A DNA stretch of 64,000 nt from Fragaria x ananassa (GCA_034370585.1 CP139768.1:18624501-18688500), one strand, 5' to 3'; positions 12,088-24,261 are shown, counted from the first letter of the stretch. Translations and numbers: made by a program. Notes: generated by a model from the sequence alone, not told the origin.

Positions 12088-12603
12088 CAAGCTCCGGCAA
12101 TGAAGCCTCTATATGATCTAATCGTTGAATATTAGCCAAGAAACAGAGAGCCTCACATCATTATTATAGATGTTGAAAATTCTTTTGGACATCACAATGT
12201 GATTGGTATTTTCATGATTTCAGTGTGATTGCTCAAAAATCAAAATGCTATTCATGTGTGGATTTGCATTTCAGTTTTAATAAATTGTTTTATGATCTAT
12301 CTTAGGATTGATGATCAAACAACAAGGACGAGACCTTCTTGATATTCAGGAATCAGGAATGAAAATCTATATACCCTATCTTCATGCAAAAATATGCTAG
12401 CATATCATTATACCGAGTTACCTTATCTTTGTATTAAATTAATCTACCTCATGTATTGGTACATGAACGTGTACTGTGGAAGATCCCGGTTACAGTTTCT
12501 CTTCTTCTTTTTTGTCCCTTAAACCAAGTAAATAAATATCAGATAAAGATACAAAAACCCATCTTAATTCTTAAGAACAAAAAAAATTGAAAAATCAAAA
12601 TAG
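12088..12603. other. Spacer between hAT and MuDR elements
   Basis: AT-rich DNA with no open frame of note and no element ends that I could pair. It is probably the old upstream DNA of the SP1 gene, cut off from it by the MuDR insertion. Confidence 0.4.
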
Positions 12604-12612
12604 TTTTTATAA

Positions 12613-12799
12613 GAGAAAAATTCACCATCAGTCCCTCAACTCTTGTGGCAAGGCCAACGTGATGCCCAACTTATAAAAACTACCAACGTGATGCCTGCAC
12701 TTTACTTTTCATATCACTGTGAGGCCTAAGGCCATTTTCCGTCACGGCTCCGTGTGTTTGGTCACGTGCTGCGCACGTGACCACACCAAAAAAGGGCAT
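12613..12799 (+). repeat. MuDR left terminal inverted repeat
   Basis: 187-bp TIR, nearly identical to the complement of 19541-19714. The main difference is about 13 extra bases around GGTCACGTGCTGC, which makes a CACGTG-rich palindrome. Ends at AAAAAAGGGCAT. Confidence 0.9.
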
Positions 12800-13054
12800 A
12801 AAAGACATTATACCATATATATATTTGTTGAGATGACGTCAGCGGAGGTACTGTTCTTCAGAACAGTGCAGTCTCGCTCGGGCTTGGGCTACATGTCGCT
12901 CAGGCTTGGACTTTTTCTTGATGTATTTTTTCTTCCTTTGCCCTCTCGCGAGTCTTCTCGCGTTTTCTTGCCACAGAGAAACGAAGGTCCTAGAAAAGGT
13001 GAGAGAGAAGAGCAGCCGCGGAGAGAGGGGGTGGATACGGAAAGCTTGGTTTTC

Positions 13055-13188
13055 AATCGTAGGGAGAAAGAGAAAGAAGCGATTGGGAAGAGAGAGGGAG
13101 AGAGGAAGAGGAGATCAGAGAAATCGTAGGAAGAGAGAGAAAGAGGCGATTTGGAAGAGAGAGGGAGAGAGGAAGAGGAGATCAGAGA
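13055..13188 (+). repeat. 67-bp tandem duplication, GA-rich
   Basis: Two adjacent 67-bp copies (13055-13121, 13122-13188), purine-rich (GAGAGAGGGAGAGAGGAAG), differing at a few positions. They lie in the probable 5' leader of the MuDR transposase. Open frames here are purine-repeat artefacts. Confidence 0.85.
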
Positions 13189-13228
13189 ACAAAGTGTTAA
13201 TCGGAGTTGAATCGTTTCGTTCTCCTTC

Positions 13229-15065
13229 TGATAGGAGCATAAAATGCGACAATTTTATAGTTTAACCTTTGCATTTAACTTGGCTATTTTCCTTTAAAAA
13301 GATTGTTTTAACTTTGTTATTTTCTTAGGTACTTCGTGGAGCAAGATAATGCAAATATGTGCTCAAGTGATACAAGCAAGGCTTCCAATATGAAGTAGAG
13401 ATGTCATTGATGGATATTGATTACTCATATGGTCAAAAATATCAAGGAAAGGCGATGGAACCACTTCACCAAAACAGAAGCTGCAAACACAAAAAGCTGA
13501 AAAATGGGTTCTGCTTATTTTCTCCGGTTTTCAAGGCTAAATTCCATGCGGTTTCGAGAACGGTTTCACCAAGATGACTGCCCAGATTTGTAGAGGAGCA
13601 TTTGTAGATCACTTTGGACTCAAGAATCATCCAAATCGGTGATGTCATCTGGGAGTTATGAAGCTCCAAAGTTGGACAGAAAATCAGTAGTTCCGGGAAA
13701 GCTGTGCAGCAGTCAAGTTCGAGGCAGTGTTTGGGCTGGATTTTGAGAAGCTTTCTTGGGGGTTTTTTGCACGATTTTGAAGAGTGACATCATTAATATA
13801 ATTTTCCCAAAATCCAAGTCCAGATTATATGTGGAAGACATTCAAAAGCTGGCCCAAACATTGATTCTAGTCAAAGAAGGAAACATGGTCTGACAAGGAA
13901 GCTTTGGAGACTTGGAGACTATTTAAGACAGAACCCTAATACCAAAACGGAGAAGAGAGCCGTCATACAGCAAGAGAGTCTTCACGTTGCTGCATCGCAC
14001 AAGAATCCATCAAGGGGAAGTCGCCAAGATCATCGTCAACTCCTTCCATTCACAGTTTTCTTCTTCCCTTTGTAATCTTTAACTTTCGAATTTATTTTCT
14101 CTGTGTGATTTCTATAACGATGTGTGGCTAGTTTATCTTAGTTAGGGGTGGAGGTTTGAAGCCCCGAATTATGCAATAAACTTTGTTTCACAACCTTGAT
14201 TTCGTAATTACTTAGTTGGATTGTCTGTTTGGTTTTGATTTATAGAGAACTCTTGCTTGTTTATGTTCATGGATGCATACATAGAACATTATGAACTTGT
14301 GAGTGGGGCTAGAATTAGGTTGTTTAATCTCCTAAACGGTTAATACGGCTTAGTTCAAAGTAGTAAAACCTATAGGACAATAGGTGAAACCAAATAGAGA
14401 GACTTGCATGCTAGGTAGGCGTTCCACACTAGTTTTGCATACTTGTTCAATCACTTCCATTGATCTTAATGCTTAGAATAACTTGTTGATAGGATAGCGT
14501 CTATACCTTGATTGGTTATTCTAAAGGCTTAGTAATGGTGCGTTCATCTTGCATAAGTAATTAAGGGAAGTAATAGGAATTTACGCAGTGCGTTCACGGT
14601 TTATTCTTGATTGAACATTTTCATAACTTGGTAATTGGAATCTTGGTTGTGTGGACTTTGTTTTAAAGCATATTCGGTGGTGAATTTCCTAAATCCCTAA
14701 CCTCTTCTCTATCATATTTCTCAAACTATAAATCAAAACTGTTTTCTTATTCGTCTGTCTTCTGTATTTCGTGATTTATTTAGTATAGTAAACAAACTCC
14801 AAATCCCCTCAAATTTTGTGTGCGTGTTCTTCTTTGTGTCTAGTTCAGTTTTATAAATTTTCATAATTTTCTGAGTAGTGTAGATTAGGTAGTTAATTAT
14901 ATTTTAGTCTGCTGTTCGTCAGGAACAGTAGACACTTTTGTGACATTGTTTTTATGTGTGAAATTAAATACCCTCAATCTCTGGCAATGAACGATCCTTG
15001 CTTCTTTATACTACAATCGACAATCTTTTGCAGGGTTAAATTGTGAGGCTATTTTAGCCGTACCA
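13229..15065 (+). mobile_element. Solo LTR (1,837 bp) nested in the MuDR element
   Basis: Begins TGATAGGAGCATAAAATG and ends with GGGTTAAATTGTGAGGCT, GCCGTACCA, i.e. TG...CA, with a perfect 5-bp target duplication CCTTC (13224-13228, 15066-15070). The 3' end style (GCAGGGTTAAATTGTGAG) is that of Ty3/gypsy LTRs. No internal retroviral region or second LTR is present, so it is a recombination-derived solo LTR. Removing it joins ...GTTCTCCTTC to TTGGTAAGTTTTC, which restores what looks like a 5'-UTR exon end and splice donor of the host transposase. Confidence 0.85.
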
Positions 15066-16128
15066 CCTTCTTGGTAAGTTTTCAATTTCTGTTGTCGTTT
15101 TCAATTTCAATTTCTGTTCTCTTCCCTCTCGCCTTCCACCTCTTCGTTCTGCTCTATCCTAAAGTATTACTGCATAAATTTGATCTGAAATGGGGTGTTT
15201 ATATAAGTTTGGTGGATGATCTAAAACCAAACTCGTATCTTTAAGTATCAGATTCAGAACGGTCCTGCATTCTTAGGGGACCTTCATACATGTATACAGT
15301 ATATGACTATAGTATCTGATATAGATGGGAGAATACATATATGGTATGGTTTTTAGTACTAAATTTTCATGTTTTGGTTTTTTGTAATCTTGGATTTTGG
15401 TCGGCTTTGGAGGGTAATCAGTTTCTCTATTTCTGAGAACTGGGTAATTTTTTCCGTTTTTGTTATAACTGAATCGTTTCAATTCACAATGATTGTTATT
15501 TTTAAATTGGCATAAGATTGTTATATATGGTGTCCCTTCATATGCATTTTTCTGATGTCTTCTTTAGTTATTGTGTTTTAGTTGGTTAATGTCAATTTCT
15601 ATGTCAGTTCTTTCAAAGACTGGAAGAAGAAGAGTGGAAAGGCAAAATGTAAGCAGCTGCAAATGATATCTCACAAGGTTAGTTTCTGGACTTGGTCATT
15701 TTAGGGAAAGACTTCTTCTACCATCCTATAGTATTTTTGTATTAGTCCTTCCAATGAATACAATTTGATATTGCTTTGCTCAAACAGAAAACGTTTTCAT
15801 TGATATGTTTTCAATGAATTTTATTTTCTGGGTGATATAGCTTTATGTGGGTTTGCAATTGAGCTGGGTTTTGTAGAAATAGATATGGGAAGTAGCTAAA
15901 CTTTCAACCTTTTATACAATAAGCAACTGACGGCACATGTTGTTTACTTTGTTTTGATAATATATTGCAGACATATTTGAATCCATTACAGAACAATCCA
16001 TTGCAGACATATTTGCATACAATAAGCATCTGTGTCACTCTTCCCTTGCTTCACAGCAAATGCATGTGTTTCTTTTGTGATTGATAATTTATGCTATTGT
16101 TTTTATGTTTAGCAGGCAGTATTTTGTC

Positions 16129-19126
16129 ATGGAGGCTAGAAAGATGTTTGAGATTTTCAGAGAATCTGGACCACCTGAAGTAAAGGGTAAGTTCTAAAAT
16201 CTCGTATTCTATTCTTCTGGCTTTGATCTTTGTCTCGTCTTCATCTTGTCTTCAGCTGATGTTGAATATTGCTGACTAAACTAGGGTTTAATGTAGAAGA
16301 TTGTTGATTCTATATTGGTTTCGAATCTAGGGTTTCGAATCTAGGGTTTAATAAACAATGGATGAAGATAATCGATTTGTGTGTTCTAGGTTTTTAATGG
16401 TTTTGTTCTTGGCCTTTTTTAATCAATTTGTACTCTCTAATACTTGGCTTTGTTTCAATTTCAACTTCAGAACATCTGTTTACAATGGAGATTTTCCATG
16501 GAGGTTATTTCGACAAGCAATTGGATGGGACGAAGAAGTACAAGATTCCCAGGTTTAACAAGACAGGAGGAAAGATTTATTTGGATGGTTTGGATCCGGA
16601 AAAGATATCATGGGTAGAGATGAACAACATTGCATATGAGTTAGGGTACAGGGAGTTGCCAATCTCATACCACTTCAAAGTTCCAGGATCTCTTGCTAAT
16701 GTAGGCTGGATTGAGATTAAAAGTGATGGTGATGCTATAGAGATGGTGAAAATGATACCCCTTAAGAAGAAGCAGATTAGTGTATACATCACAGGTGGAG
16801 GGAGAAGGAAGTATGCTGAAGCTCTTGCTGATTTTCAGAAGGATGTAGCTCCAGATTTTGAGAATCCTTTAAACAAGGTAAGTGCATTAGAGAAGCAGAG
16901 AGCTCATTTTGAAGCAAATTTGTTTGCATCACAGTTATATAGTGGTGTGGAGGGAATGGGAGCAAGATTTGAAAATGCTGATGAAATGGAGGGAAGGAGA
17001 GCAAGATTTGAAAATGCTGATGTGATTGATGTTGTGCCACTTAATTGTGTGATTGGAGTCATTGACATTGATGATGATGATGTGGAAATTGCAGGACCTA
17101 ATGAGGGTGTACCAAGCCAAGGTACCTTTGCAGGTTTGGATGATATTGTGACTGACTTGGATATAGGTGGAAAAAGAAAACAAAGTGGAGAACATAATGG
17201 TACAGAAGCTAAGAAGAAAGGAAAAAGGGTTAAGCATTCTGCCAAAAGACCTTGGCCTCCTGGTTATAAAGACCAGTTGTCTAGGGAACTTGAAGAAATT
17301 AGACAAAAAGAGATAGAAGCTGCTGAAAAGAAAGAGAGAGAAGAGTTAGAGAGGTTACAGAGAGAAGAGGCTGCCATAAGGGAAAGCCAAGCTTCAGGTG
17401 GACTTTTAACTGCAGTTGGAATAGATGCAAATAATGGGATGTATCCAATTGCATATGCTGTTGTTGAAATAGAGTCTGAAGAAACTTGGCAATGAGTTCT
17501 TGAGTATTTGAAGGAGGATCTAAGAATGGAGAACAGCAGTAGCTATGTATTTATGTCAGACAAGCAGAAAGGATTGGAGAATGTAATAGGTTTGTTCAAG
17601 TCTATCCCATTCTGTCTTTTTTTTTCTCAAAATTAAATTTTCGACTGTATGACTAACTTTTGTCCTTGAAATTACAGCTTTGTTTCCAAATGCTCAACAT
17701 AGACATTGTGTGAGACACTTGTACAATAACTTCAAGTACAAGAATCCAGGAGAGGGGTTGAAGCAATTGATGTGGAACGCGGCCAGAAGCAGTACCAAAC
17801 CTTGGTACAACAAGCATATGGAGGATTTGAGGGTGCTCAAGCAAGATGCTTTTACCTGGTTTGAAAAGAGGCCTCCAATACATTGGAGTAGGGCATTCTT
17901 TGAAGATAACTCCAAGTGTGATATTCTCTTGAACAATTTCAGTGAGTCTTTCAACTCAGCTATCTTACCTGCTAGGGATAAGCCCATTCTCACCATGCTA
18001 GAGAAGATTAGGATGGACATGATGGTTAGGAATTCTAATAGAAGGGTTGCATGTGAGAAGTGGAAGAATTTGGTTGGTCCAAGGATAAAGAAGATTTTAG
18101 ATGAGACTGGACAGAGAGCATCACTCTACAGAGCTCATAGGGGCAATGAGTTTGTCTTTCAAGTGACTAGAAGTGGTGAAAATGGCAGCAAGCATGCAGT
18201 TGATTTAGGTCTTCACACATGTACTTGCAGAAGGTGGCAGCTTAGTGGTATTCCTTGTGTGCATGCCATTTGTGCAATCAGATTCAAAAAACAAGATGCT
18301 TGCTTGTATTGTGATGATTATCTCATGCCTAGCAGCTATATGCAGACCTACACTCCTACCATATTCCCTATTGCAGGAGAGGATGACTGGGAAGAAGTTG
18401 ATTATCCAATTGCTCCTCCTCCATATAAAAATCAGACCGGGAGGCCAAAGTTGAAGAGGAATAAGGAAGCAGGGGAAAAGAACAAGACCACAGCACCTCC
18501 AGCTCCTATTGAGGGAAAATTGGGTAGAAAAGGGACCAAAATGACTTGCAAAATTTGTGGTCAGCTTGGACACAACAAACTGGGATGTCCAATTACAAAG
18601 GCTAAAAAAGCTGCTGCAACAGTAAGTCTTTATTACAAAATGAGAATCAATTCTTATTCAATTCACCAATATTTGCCTTTCAATTTAACTGAATTGTCTC
18701 TTTTTTTTATCTTTTTTTTTATCAAATAGGGTGGATCAAAGTCATCAAACACTACGAAAAGAGTCCGAAATCAGGTTTTCTTGGAGATCACTTAGCTTCT
18801 TCATCAATTGAAAATGTTATTTTGTTGAAGATGTGAATGTTGTGTTGATAATGTTGTTGTGTTGAAGATGTGACTGTTGTGTTGATAATGTTGTTGTGTT
18901 GAAATGTCTATTTCTTTTGATTTCATAGGTGAGAACAGCTCCAGCCCCACGTAATGTTGCATCCAATGTCAAGGACCAAATCATACGGTCTAGGAAGGGA
19001 TGGTTGAAACGAAAGGCTGCTGAGGCTTCTACTTCAAATGCTGGTGCATCCACTTCAGCACAAGCTCAGGGGCCTCTTACTCAAACCAGCCAAAATCCAG
19101 CAGCAAGGGGTGCTAGCAAAAATTGA
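16129..19126 (+). pseudogene. Mutator (MuDR/MURA-type) transposase, deleted and with premature stop
   Basis: The exons join in phase: 16129-16186, 16471-17589, 17678-18611, 18730-18774 and 18929-19126. Order: a PB1-like N-terminal domain (HLFTMEIFHGGYFD onward), an acidic/charged linker with a Glu/Lys coiled coil (about 17260-17395), then GGLLTAVGIDANNGMYPIAY, MSDKQKGL (second catalytic Asp), CVRHLYNNFK (C/H motif), NFSESFNSAI (catalytic Glu region), SWIM zinc finger CTCRRWQLSGIPCVHAIC, and a CCHC knuckle CKICGQLGHNKLGC. Two defects are visible. The coiled coil jumps straight to GGLLTAVG, so the usual MuDR domain and the GxDGxHxKG block with the first catalytic Asp are missing. An in-frame TGA (17493-17495) lies where relatives have Trp in TWxWFL. 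Not functional as written. Confidence 0.9.
18821..18905 (+). repeat. Intronic minisatellite, about 37 bp
   Basis: Slightly more than two copies of a TTGTTGTGTTGAAGATGTGA-type unit in the last intron of the Mutator transposase. It lies between the 18730-18774 and 18929-19126 exons and is spliced out in the proposed model. Confidence 0.6.
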
Positions 19127-19540
19127 AAAGTTTCAGCATCATAGCCTCTTTCTCATGCTGATCCTTATTTGCTGGTTTTAAAAGATTCTGCATTTTGCTG
19201 TATATTTAGGGTGTTGGCCTGTCGAATAGTTGTTGTATTGTTGTAATTTTGTTATGTTGGACAAGTTGAATTTGTTGAACTCATGTTTGTGGATGACTGG
19301 ATGTTATCTATGTTGGAATTGTGGCATGTCTGCCTTTTTGGAAATGTACAAGAGAATATTTTGATGTTGCATTTCATTTCATTGTTCAAGATTGTTGCCA
19401 GTAACAGATTGCCCAGTAGGAAGGAAAAGAAAGGAAAATTAGGTACACAATGAAAATTGGCGGGAAAAAAATGCAACAGTACAATTTGAAATTGGAGGGA
19501 AGCAGAGTTTTTGAACTCGTCATAGGGTTATTTCTGTAAA

Positions 19541-19714
19541 ATGCCCTTTTTTGGTGTGGTCACGTGCTAACACACGGAGCCGTGACGGAAAATGGCCTTA
19601 GGCCTCACGGTGATATGAAAAGTAAAGTGCAGGCATCACGTTGGTAGTTTTTATAAGTTGGGCATCACGTTGACCTTGCCACAAGAGTTGAGGGACTGAT
19701 GGTGAACTTTTCTC
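19541..19714 (-). repeat. MuDR right terminal inverted repeat
   Basis: 174-bp TIR complementary to the left TIR. It ends 9 bp (the target duplication) before the SP1 promoter region. Confidence 0.9.
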
Positions 19715-19731
19715 TTTTTATAATAAACACC

Positions 19732-19739
19732 CTATATAT
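19732..19739 (+). promoter_or_regulatory. Putative TATA box of the SP1-like gene
   Basis: CTATATATC about 340 bp before the SP1 ATG and starting 9 bp past the target duplication of the MuDR element. A pyrimidine-rich leader (19790-19960) follows, typical of a plant 5' UTR. If this is the true core promoter, the transposon end has replaced all sequence upstream of it. Confidence 0.45.
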
Positions 19740-20071
19740 CCTGCACGGCACATCATTCCTATCCCCAATCCACGTCAATACCAAAAGCTTTAAAGCTGTG
19801 TGTCTCCACCACCACCTCCTCTCCAGTCTCTCACACACTTTAAAACTCTCTTCATTCTCCCTTTTCAACACTCCTCGTATCTCATTCCTCTTTTCCCGTC
19901 CTTTTTTAATTTCCCGGCAAACCCTTTCCCTGAAAGCTTTCCAATCCCACTCCACCTTCTTAAACCCCTAATTCCTCCGATATTTCATTCCAAAGACTTG
20001 ATCTTTAATCTCTGTGGTCATATGCTTACATAGCCAAAGGCCCTGGCTTTAGGGTTTCTTGATTGGTAAAG

Positions 20072-22572
20072 ATGCTACCTTGGGGTGGATTGAGCTGCTG
20101 TTTGAGTGCTGCTGCTCTCTATCTTCTCGGCAGAAGCAGTGGCAGGTCTGCTTTTAATGAAATTTGATTACCCAGTTTGAGTTTTGATTGGTAATTTTTA
20201 AGTTACTTTAGAATCATGTTGTTCTTACTGGGCTGTGATTTTTACAGGGATGCTGATATTCTTAAGACCGCCACTCGGGTTAGCCAGTTGAAGGAATTGG
20301 GTGTGTACCTTTTTTATGTTTTGAAAGAGAAAGACTTGCTAATAAAGGCATAGCCCAATTGGGTTGATTAGAAACTTAGAATTTTTGTGTTGTTTTAAAT
20401 TTTCAGCTAAATTGTTGGACTCTGAGTCTATATTGCCATTGGTGGTTGCCATTTCGGGGAGAGTTAGCTCGGAAACTCCCATCACCTGTGAGTTCAGTGG
20501 TTTGAGAGGTGTAGTTGTGGAAGAAACGGTATGGAATTTAAACACTAGAAGCATTGTTTTCGTGTTTTTTTTTTTTGTGGTGGTTAGTTGTTTGGGTTAT
20601 TGATAATGGATTGTCTTCTTTATATATTCTTTAGGCAGAACAACATTTTCTGAAACACAATGATGCTGGATCGTGGATACAGGACTCTGCGTTGATGTTG
20701 TCGATGAGTAAAGAAGTCCCTTGGTATCTGGTGAGAAAATGGGGGTCGCTTTCCCTCTTTTTGTGTCATATGAATATATGCAACCATGGTGTGTTTATGG
20801 TTTGGTCTTCTGCAATACTTCAACTGTCCATTGCAGTTGAAGTAGTTTTTGGTTTGCTTGCGGTTGATAGTTGACTACCAGGATATGATGATGGTGCATT
20901 ATTGTTTATAACAGGATGATGGGACTGGTCGTGTGCATGTGGTGGGAGCTCGAGGTGCCACAGGCTTTACATTGCCGGTTGCAAGTGAAGTATTTGAGGA
21001 GTCAGGGCGATCTCTTGTACGAGGGACGTTAGATTATCTCCAAGGCCTCAAGGTCTGTATGGTTTACTTAGTGATCTATTTGTCTTTTGCAGAACTTAAT
21101 CAGTCGACTTAATGGTGACTGCTTTTGTAGATGCTGGGAGTCAAACGAATTGAGAGGGTATTACCAACTGGAACTTCCTTGAGTGTTGTTGGTGAGGTAT
21201 GTTGTTGCTCGATATTATACTGTAAGTACTATATATCATTTTTTACATGTGAATAGACTAAAAGCCAATATGATATACATGTACATATCTGTTTATATCA
21301 TAGAATTACAGCATAGACCCGCATTTTTATTTTAATATGCTACCGATTGAATGTTGTGCATGTATGTAATCCTACCACATTAAGGGTCTTCACTTTCCTT
21401 TAAAAGACCTTTGTTCCATTGCAGATTATGGTACGGTATACACTCCTATAAACGGATTTAGGTTACAGTCATAATCTCAGTTTGTTTAAAGCAAATTCTT
21501 TGATCGAGATTTTGTTCATTGACATGTTATATTGTTGTAATATAGCATCTCTCTTAATTTTGATTTCCATTACAAATTTTTGTATTGTCTCTAATTGTTT
21601 CAAATTTATGTTCAGGCTGTTAAAGATGACATTGGTACCATTCGAATTCAACGGCCCCACAAAGGGCCATTTTATATCTCCCCTAAAACCATTGATCAGC
21701 TCATTGCAAACCTAGGGAAATGGGCAAGGTTGGTTATTGAAATTTGAATAGATACAAAATGGTCTGTCCATTTGGGTGTGTGTGCATACAGTTTTGTCTG
21801 TGCTTTCTCTACTCTAATGGTATAGATGTGTTGATCAGGTTGTACAAATATGCATCTTTGGGTTTGGGTGTATTTGGTGTTTATTTGATTGCTAAGCATT
21901 CCGTCCACTACATTATGGAAAGAAGGCGGCGTTGGGAATTACAGAAAAGGTAAAGTCACTGCTTATATTGTTAGGTAAAGGAAAAACAACATATATAGTG
22001 GTTGTCACTCACAAAGGTGGGCCTCTTGCTCCATAGAGGTGTAATTTTTGTCGACAGTGAACCTAGTTTATTTAAATCTGTATATGTATTGTTTGTTCTC
22101 TCTTTCAATAAGTTACACAGTTAAATGAAAATCCTCTATCTGCAGGGTTCTTGCTGCAGCTGCTAAAAGATCTGGGGAAGATATTGAAGGTAAATAGTTT
22201 ATTGTTGACTGTTACCATTACATGATTATATGCTCAGAAATTCACTAAACTGCTTCATATCTATTTCTCCAGGTTCAAATGATATAGAGAATAATGCATC
22301 AGATGCTCCCAAGAAAGACCGTCTGATGCCTGATCTATGTGTGATATGCCTTGAGCAGGAGTATAATGCGGTTTTTGTCCCGTAAGAACTCACTGTTATA
22401 CAATGAATCATCTACTTCATAGTTCATTCCTTGATAAATTAGAAGTGGCTGACTCATTGGTTTTGTCAGGTGTGGTCATATGTGCTGTTGTACAACCTGC
22501 TCCTTGCACCTGACCAATTGTCCTCTCTGCCGGCGACGGATCGAACAGGTCGTTAAGACTTTCCGCCATTAA
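20072..22572 (+). CDS. SP1: SP1-type E3 ubiquitin ligase of the chloroplast outer envelope
   Basis: RING ubiquitin ligase related to human MUL1; in Arabidopsis SP1 ubiquitinates TOC import proteins in the CHLORAD pathway. Eleven exons join in phase: 20072-20145, 20248-20300, 20407-20528, 20635-20730, 20915-21052, 21131-21196, 21616-21728, 21839-21949, 22146-22189, 22273-22381 and 22470-22572, giving 342 aa, essentially the length of Arabidopsis SP1. It starts MLPWGGLSCCLSAAALYLLG (first membrane segment), has the intermembrane BAM/GIDE domain (EQHFLKHNDAGSWIQDSA to about GPFYISPK), a second membrane segment LGLGVFGVYLIAKH, and a C-terminal RING: CVICLEQ, PCGHMCCCTTC, CPLCRRRI. No lesions. The MuDR element at 12613-19714 ends about 350 bp upstream. 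Confidence 0.95.
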
Positions 22573-24170
22573 GATTCTGCTTTATTTACAGCAGCTGAAG
22601 AAAGATAGTGGATCAAATTTTTGTTGATCTGAAGGCCAACCACACTTGCAATTAGACTCTGAAATGTGGTGCAACTAATCCCCTCGACTTTTGCTTATCA
22701 GTAGATTTCAATATGTTCTCTTATTTTATTTCAGAGAAGTTACTGAAACACGGTTCTTTCTGGACTCGAGACTGAAATATCTCGGAGTTGCTGAAACTTG
22801 TAAATGATGGATGTATTATATGGTTGTAGAATAGTATTCATGTAAACTAAAAGGACGATGTGAGTGAGTTACCCTCTATTTATACGAGCTTATCTTGTCG
22901 AAAACATAGAGGTTATGCTCTCCCAGAAAATTACTCCAACTCAGATATCAATATCTGAATAAGTTGATGTTATCGGAAATGCTTAATAAAAAGATGTGTT
23001 GAAAAAAAGAAAAAAAAAGATGTGTTGAAAATAATCTTTTCATAGTACCTACACCTGTTGGGGGCAGAAAATCATTGATACCACAGGAATGCACTTAAGT
23101 AGGACAGCATGTATCACATATGTCCATTCGAGTACAATAAACTGATGGCTTTCGATCTTAAATTGCTGAAGTAATTTGGTTTTGGATGATGGAAAGCATG
23201 CAGCGCAAGGTAGTGGAAACATGCACAATTGGTATCGGAACCTTGTTCGAGGCTTTTACATTTATTTTCATCTTGTGCTGGCGTACATGGGATCATGAAA
23301 TTTGTGACATTGAGTACTTTTTCATCAGTTTCATGTTTTTGAAGGAAAGGTAACGAAGGCATCTTGCTAGATGATGTGAAAAGGTACTGGATTTTGAATA
23401 GTTTGGTCTTGTAAAACTATAGCTCAAGTCCTGAATGATCAGTTGGTGAAAAATTGAAAATTGATGCCACTATCTAAAAGAGAGATGTCGGCCGTTCACC
23501 TACATAATTAGGAAATAGATAAGATTCTGAACAAGTTTCATGATTTGTAGAATCTGGACGTGTTCATATATCAACTTCAAGGTTTCACATTACAGTTATG
23601 GGAATGACTGGTTCGTAGTGCTTCTTCATGAGTTGCTTTAACAGCTACAATTTTCCTTTCTTTAAAACAGTTTATATTCCAGTTCGAAAGGATTCGATAT
23701 CCCTTTCCCAGAACTTTACCTGGAAAAAGGGAGCGAAACTCGATCAATCCATCAAAAGCTGGTGAGAATTTCTACCTGATTTGGTTTTCCACCACTCACC
23801 AGGCTCCAAAAGTATGATTCTTGCAAGCTTTTTAGTTGCAAAAGCATCAGAAGCCATGAGAGAAAGATTCCTCTAATTACAATGGTTAATTGGCCAATCC
23901 AATTCCAAACATAATGTACGTGCTTCATCTCTAGAAGAGTAGAAGCAGGTCTCTCAAGTCTCAAAGTAGTTGTTGGAAACCAGCTAAAGATTTCTTTAAT
24001 CTCTTTGTGCAAGTTTGCTTTCTTAGATTCTAATATCCGTAGAAAAATAGGTCACATAAAGTGATTGAGAATATGATTCCAACATAATCTGTGTCATTAT
24101 TGGACAAAATTCATTTCTCTTTACTTGCATAAACCCCAAGTTTAGTCACATGAGGTAATACAAGTTACAA
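22573..24170. other. Intergenic, no gene recognised
   Basis: Holds the SP1 3' UTR (likely to about 22860) and then AT-rich DNA. The minus-strand open frames at 23114-23362 and 23752-24012 show no motif, codon bias or splice structure that I can support. No paired repeat ends were found. Confidence 0.5.
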
Positions 24171-24172
24171 TG

Positions 24173-24183
24173 CATATAAATAC
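24173..24183 (+). promoter_or_regulatory. Putative TATA box
   Basis: CATATAAATAC about 85 bp upstream of the ATG at 24262, a plausible spacing for a short 5' UTR. Supports transcription of the unknown gene downstream. Confidence 0.5.
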
Positions 24184-24261
24184 CTTGCCTGGTCCTAATT
24201 TCATGCATCACTCTCAAGTTCTCAGCTATCTTTGACTTCCATAACTTCATTCTATATTTTA

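Larger units (their letters stand above)
12613..19714 (+). mobile_element. MuDR-type Mutator element, full length but disabled (7,102 bp)
   Basis: Bounded by near-identical TIRs (12613-12799 and 19541-19714) beginning GAGAAA(A/G)TTCACCATC and by a perfect 9-bp target duplication TTTTTATAA (12604-12612, 19715-19723). The interior encodes a multi-exon Mutator transposase on the plus strand, 16129-19126. The left subterminal part holds a 67-bp tandem duplication and a solo LTR that inserted later. High TIR identity and a perfect TSD point to a fairly recent arrival; the transposase is broken, so movement probably used a helper element, or the damage came after insertion. Confidence 0.92.

Noticed and set aside
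12719..13265. Two long plus-strand frames rich in Arg, Glu and Lys
   Set aside because: They run through the MuDR TIR and a GA-rich tandem repeat; composition explains the openness.
16789..17306. Minus-strand frames opposite the Mutator transposase linker
   Set aside because: Shadows of a low-complexity coding region on the plus strand.
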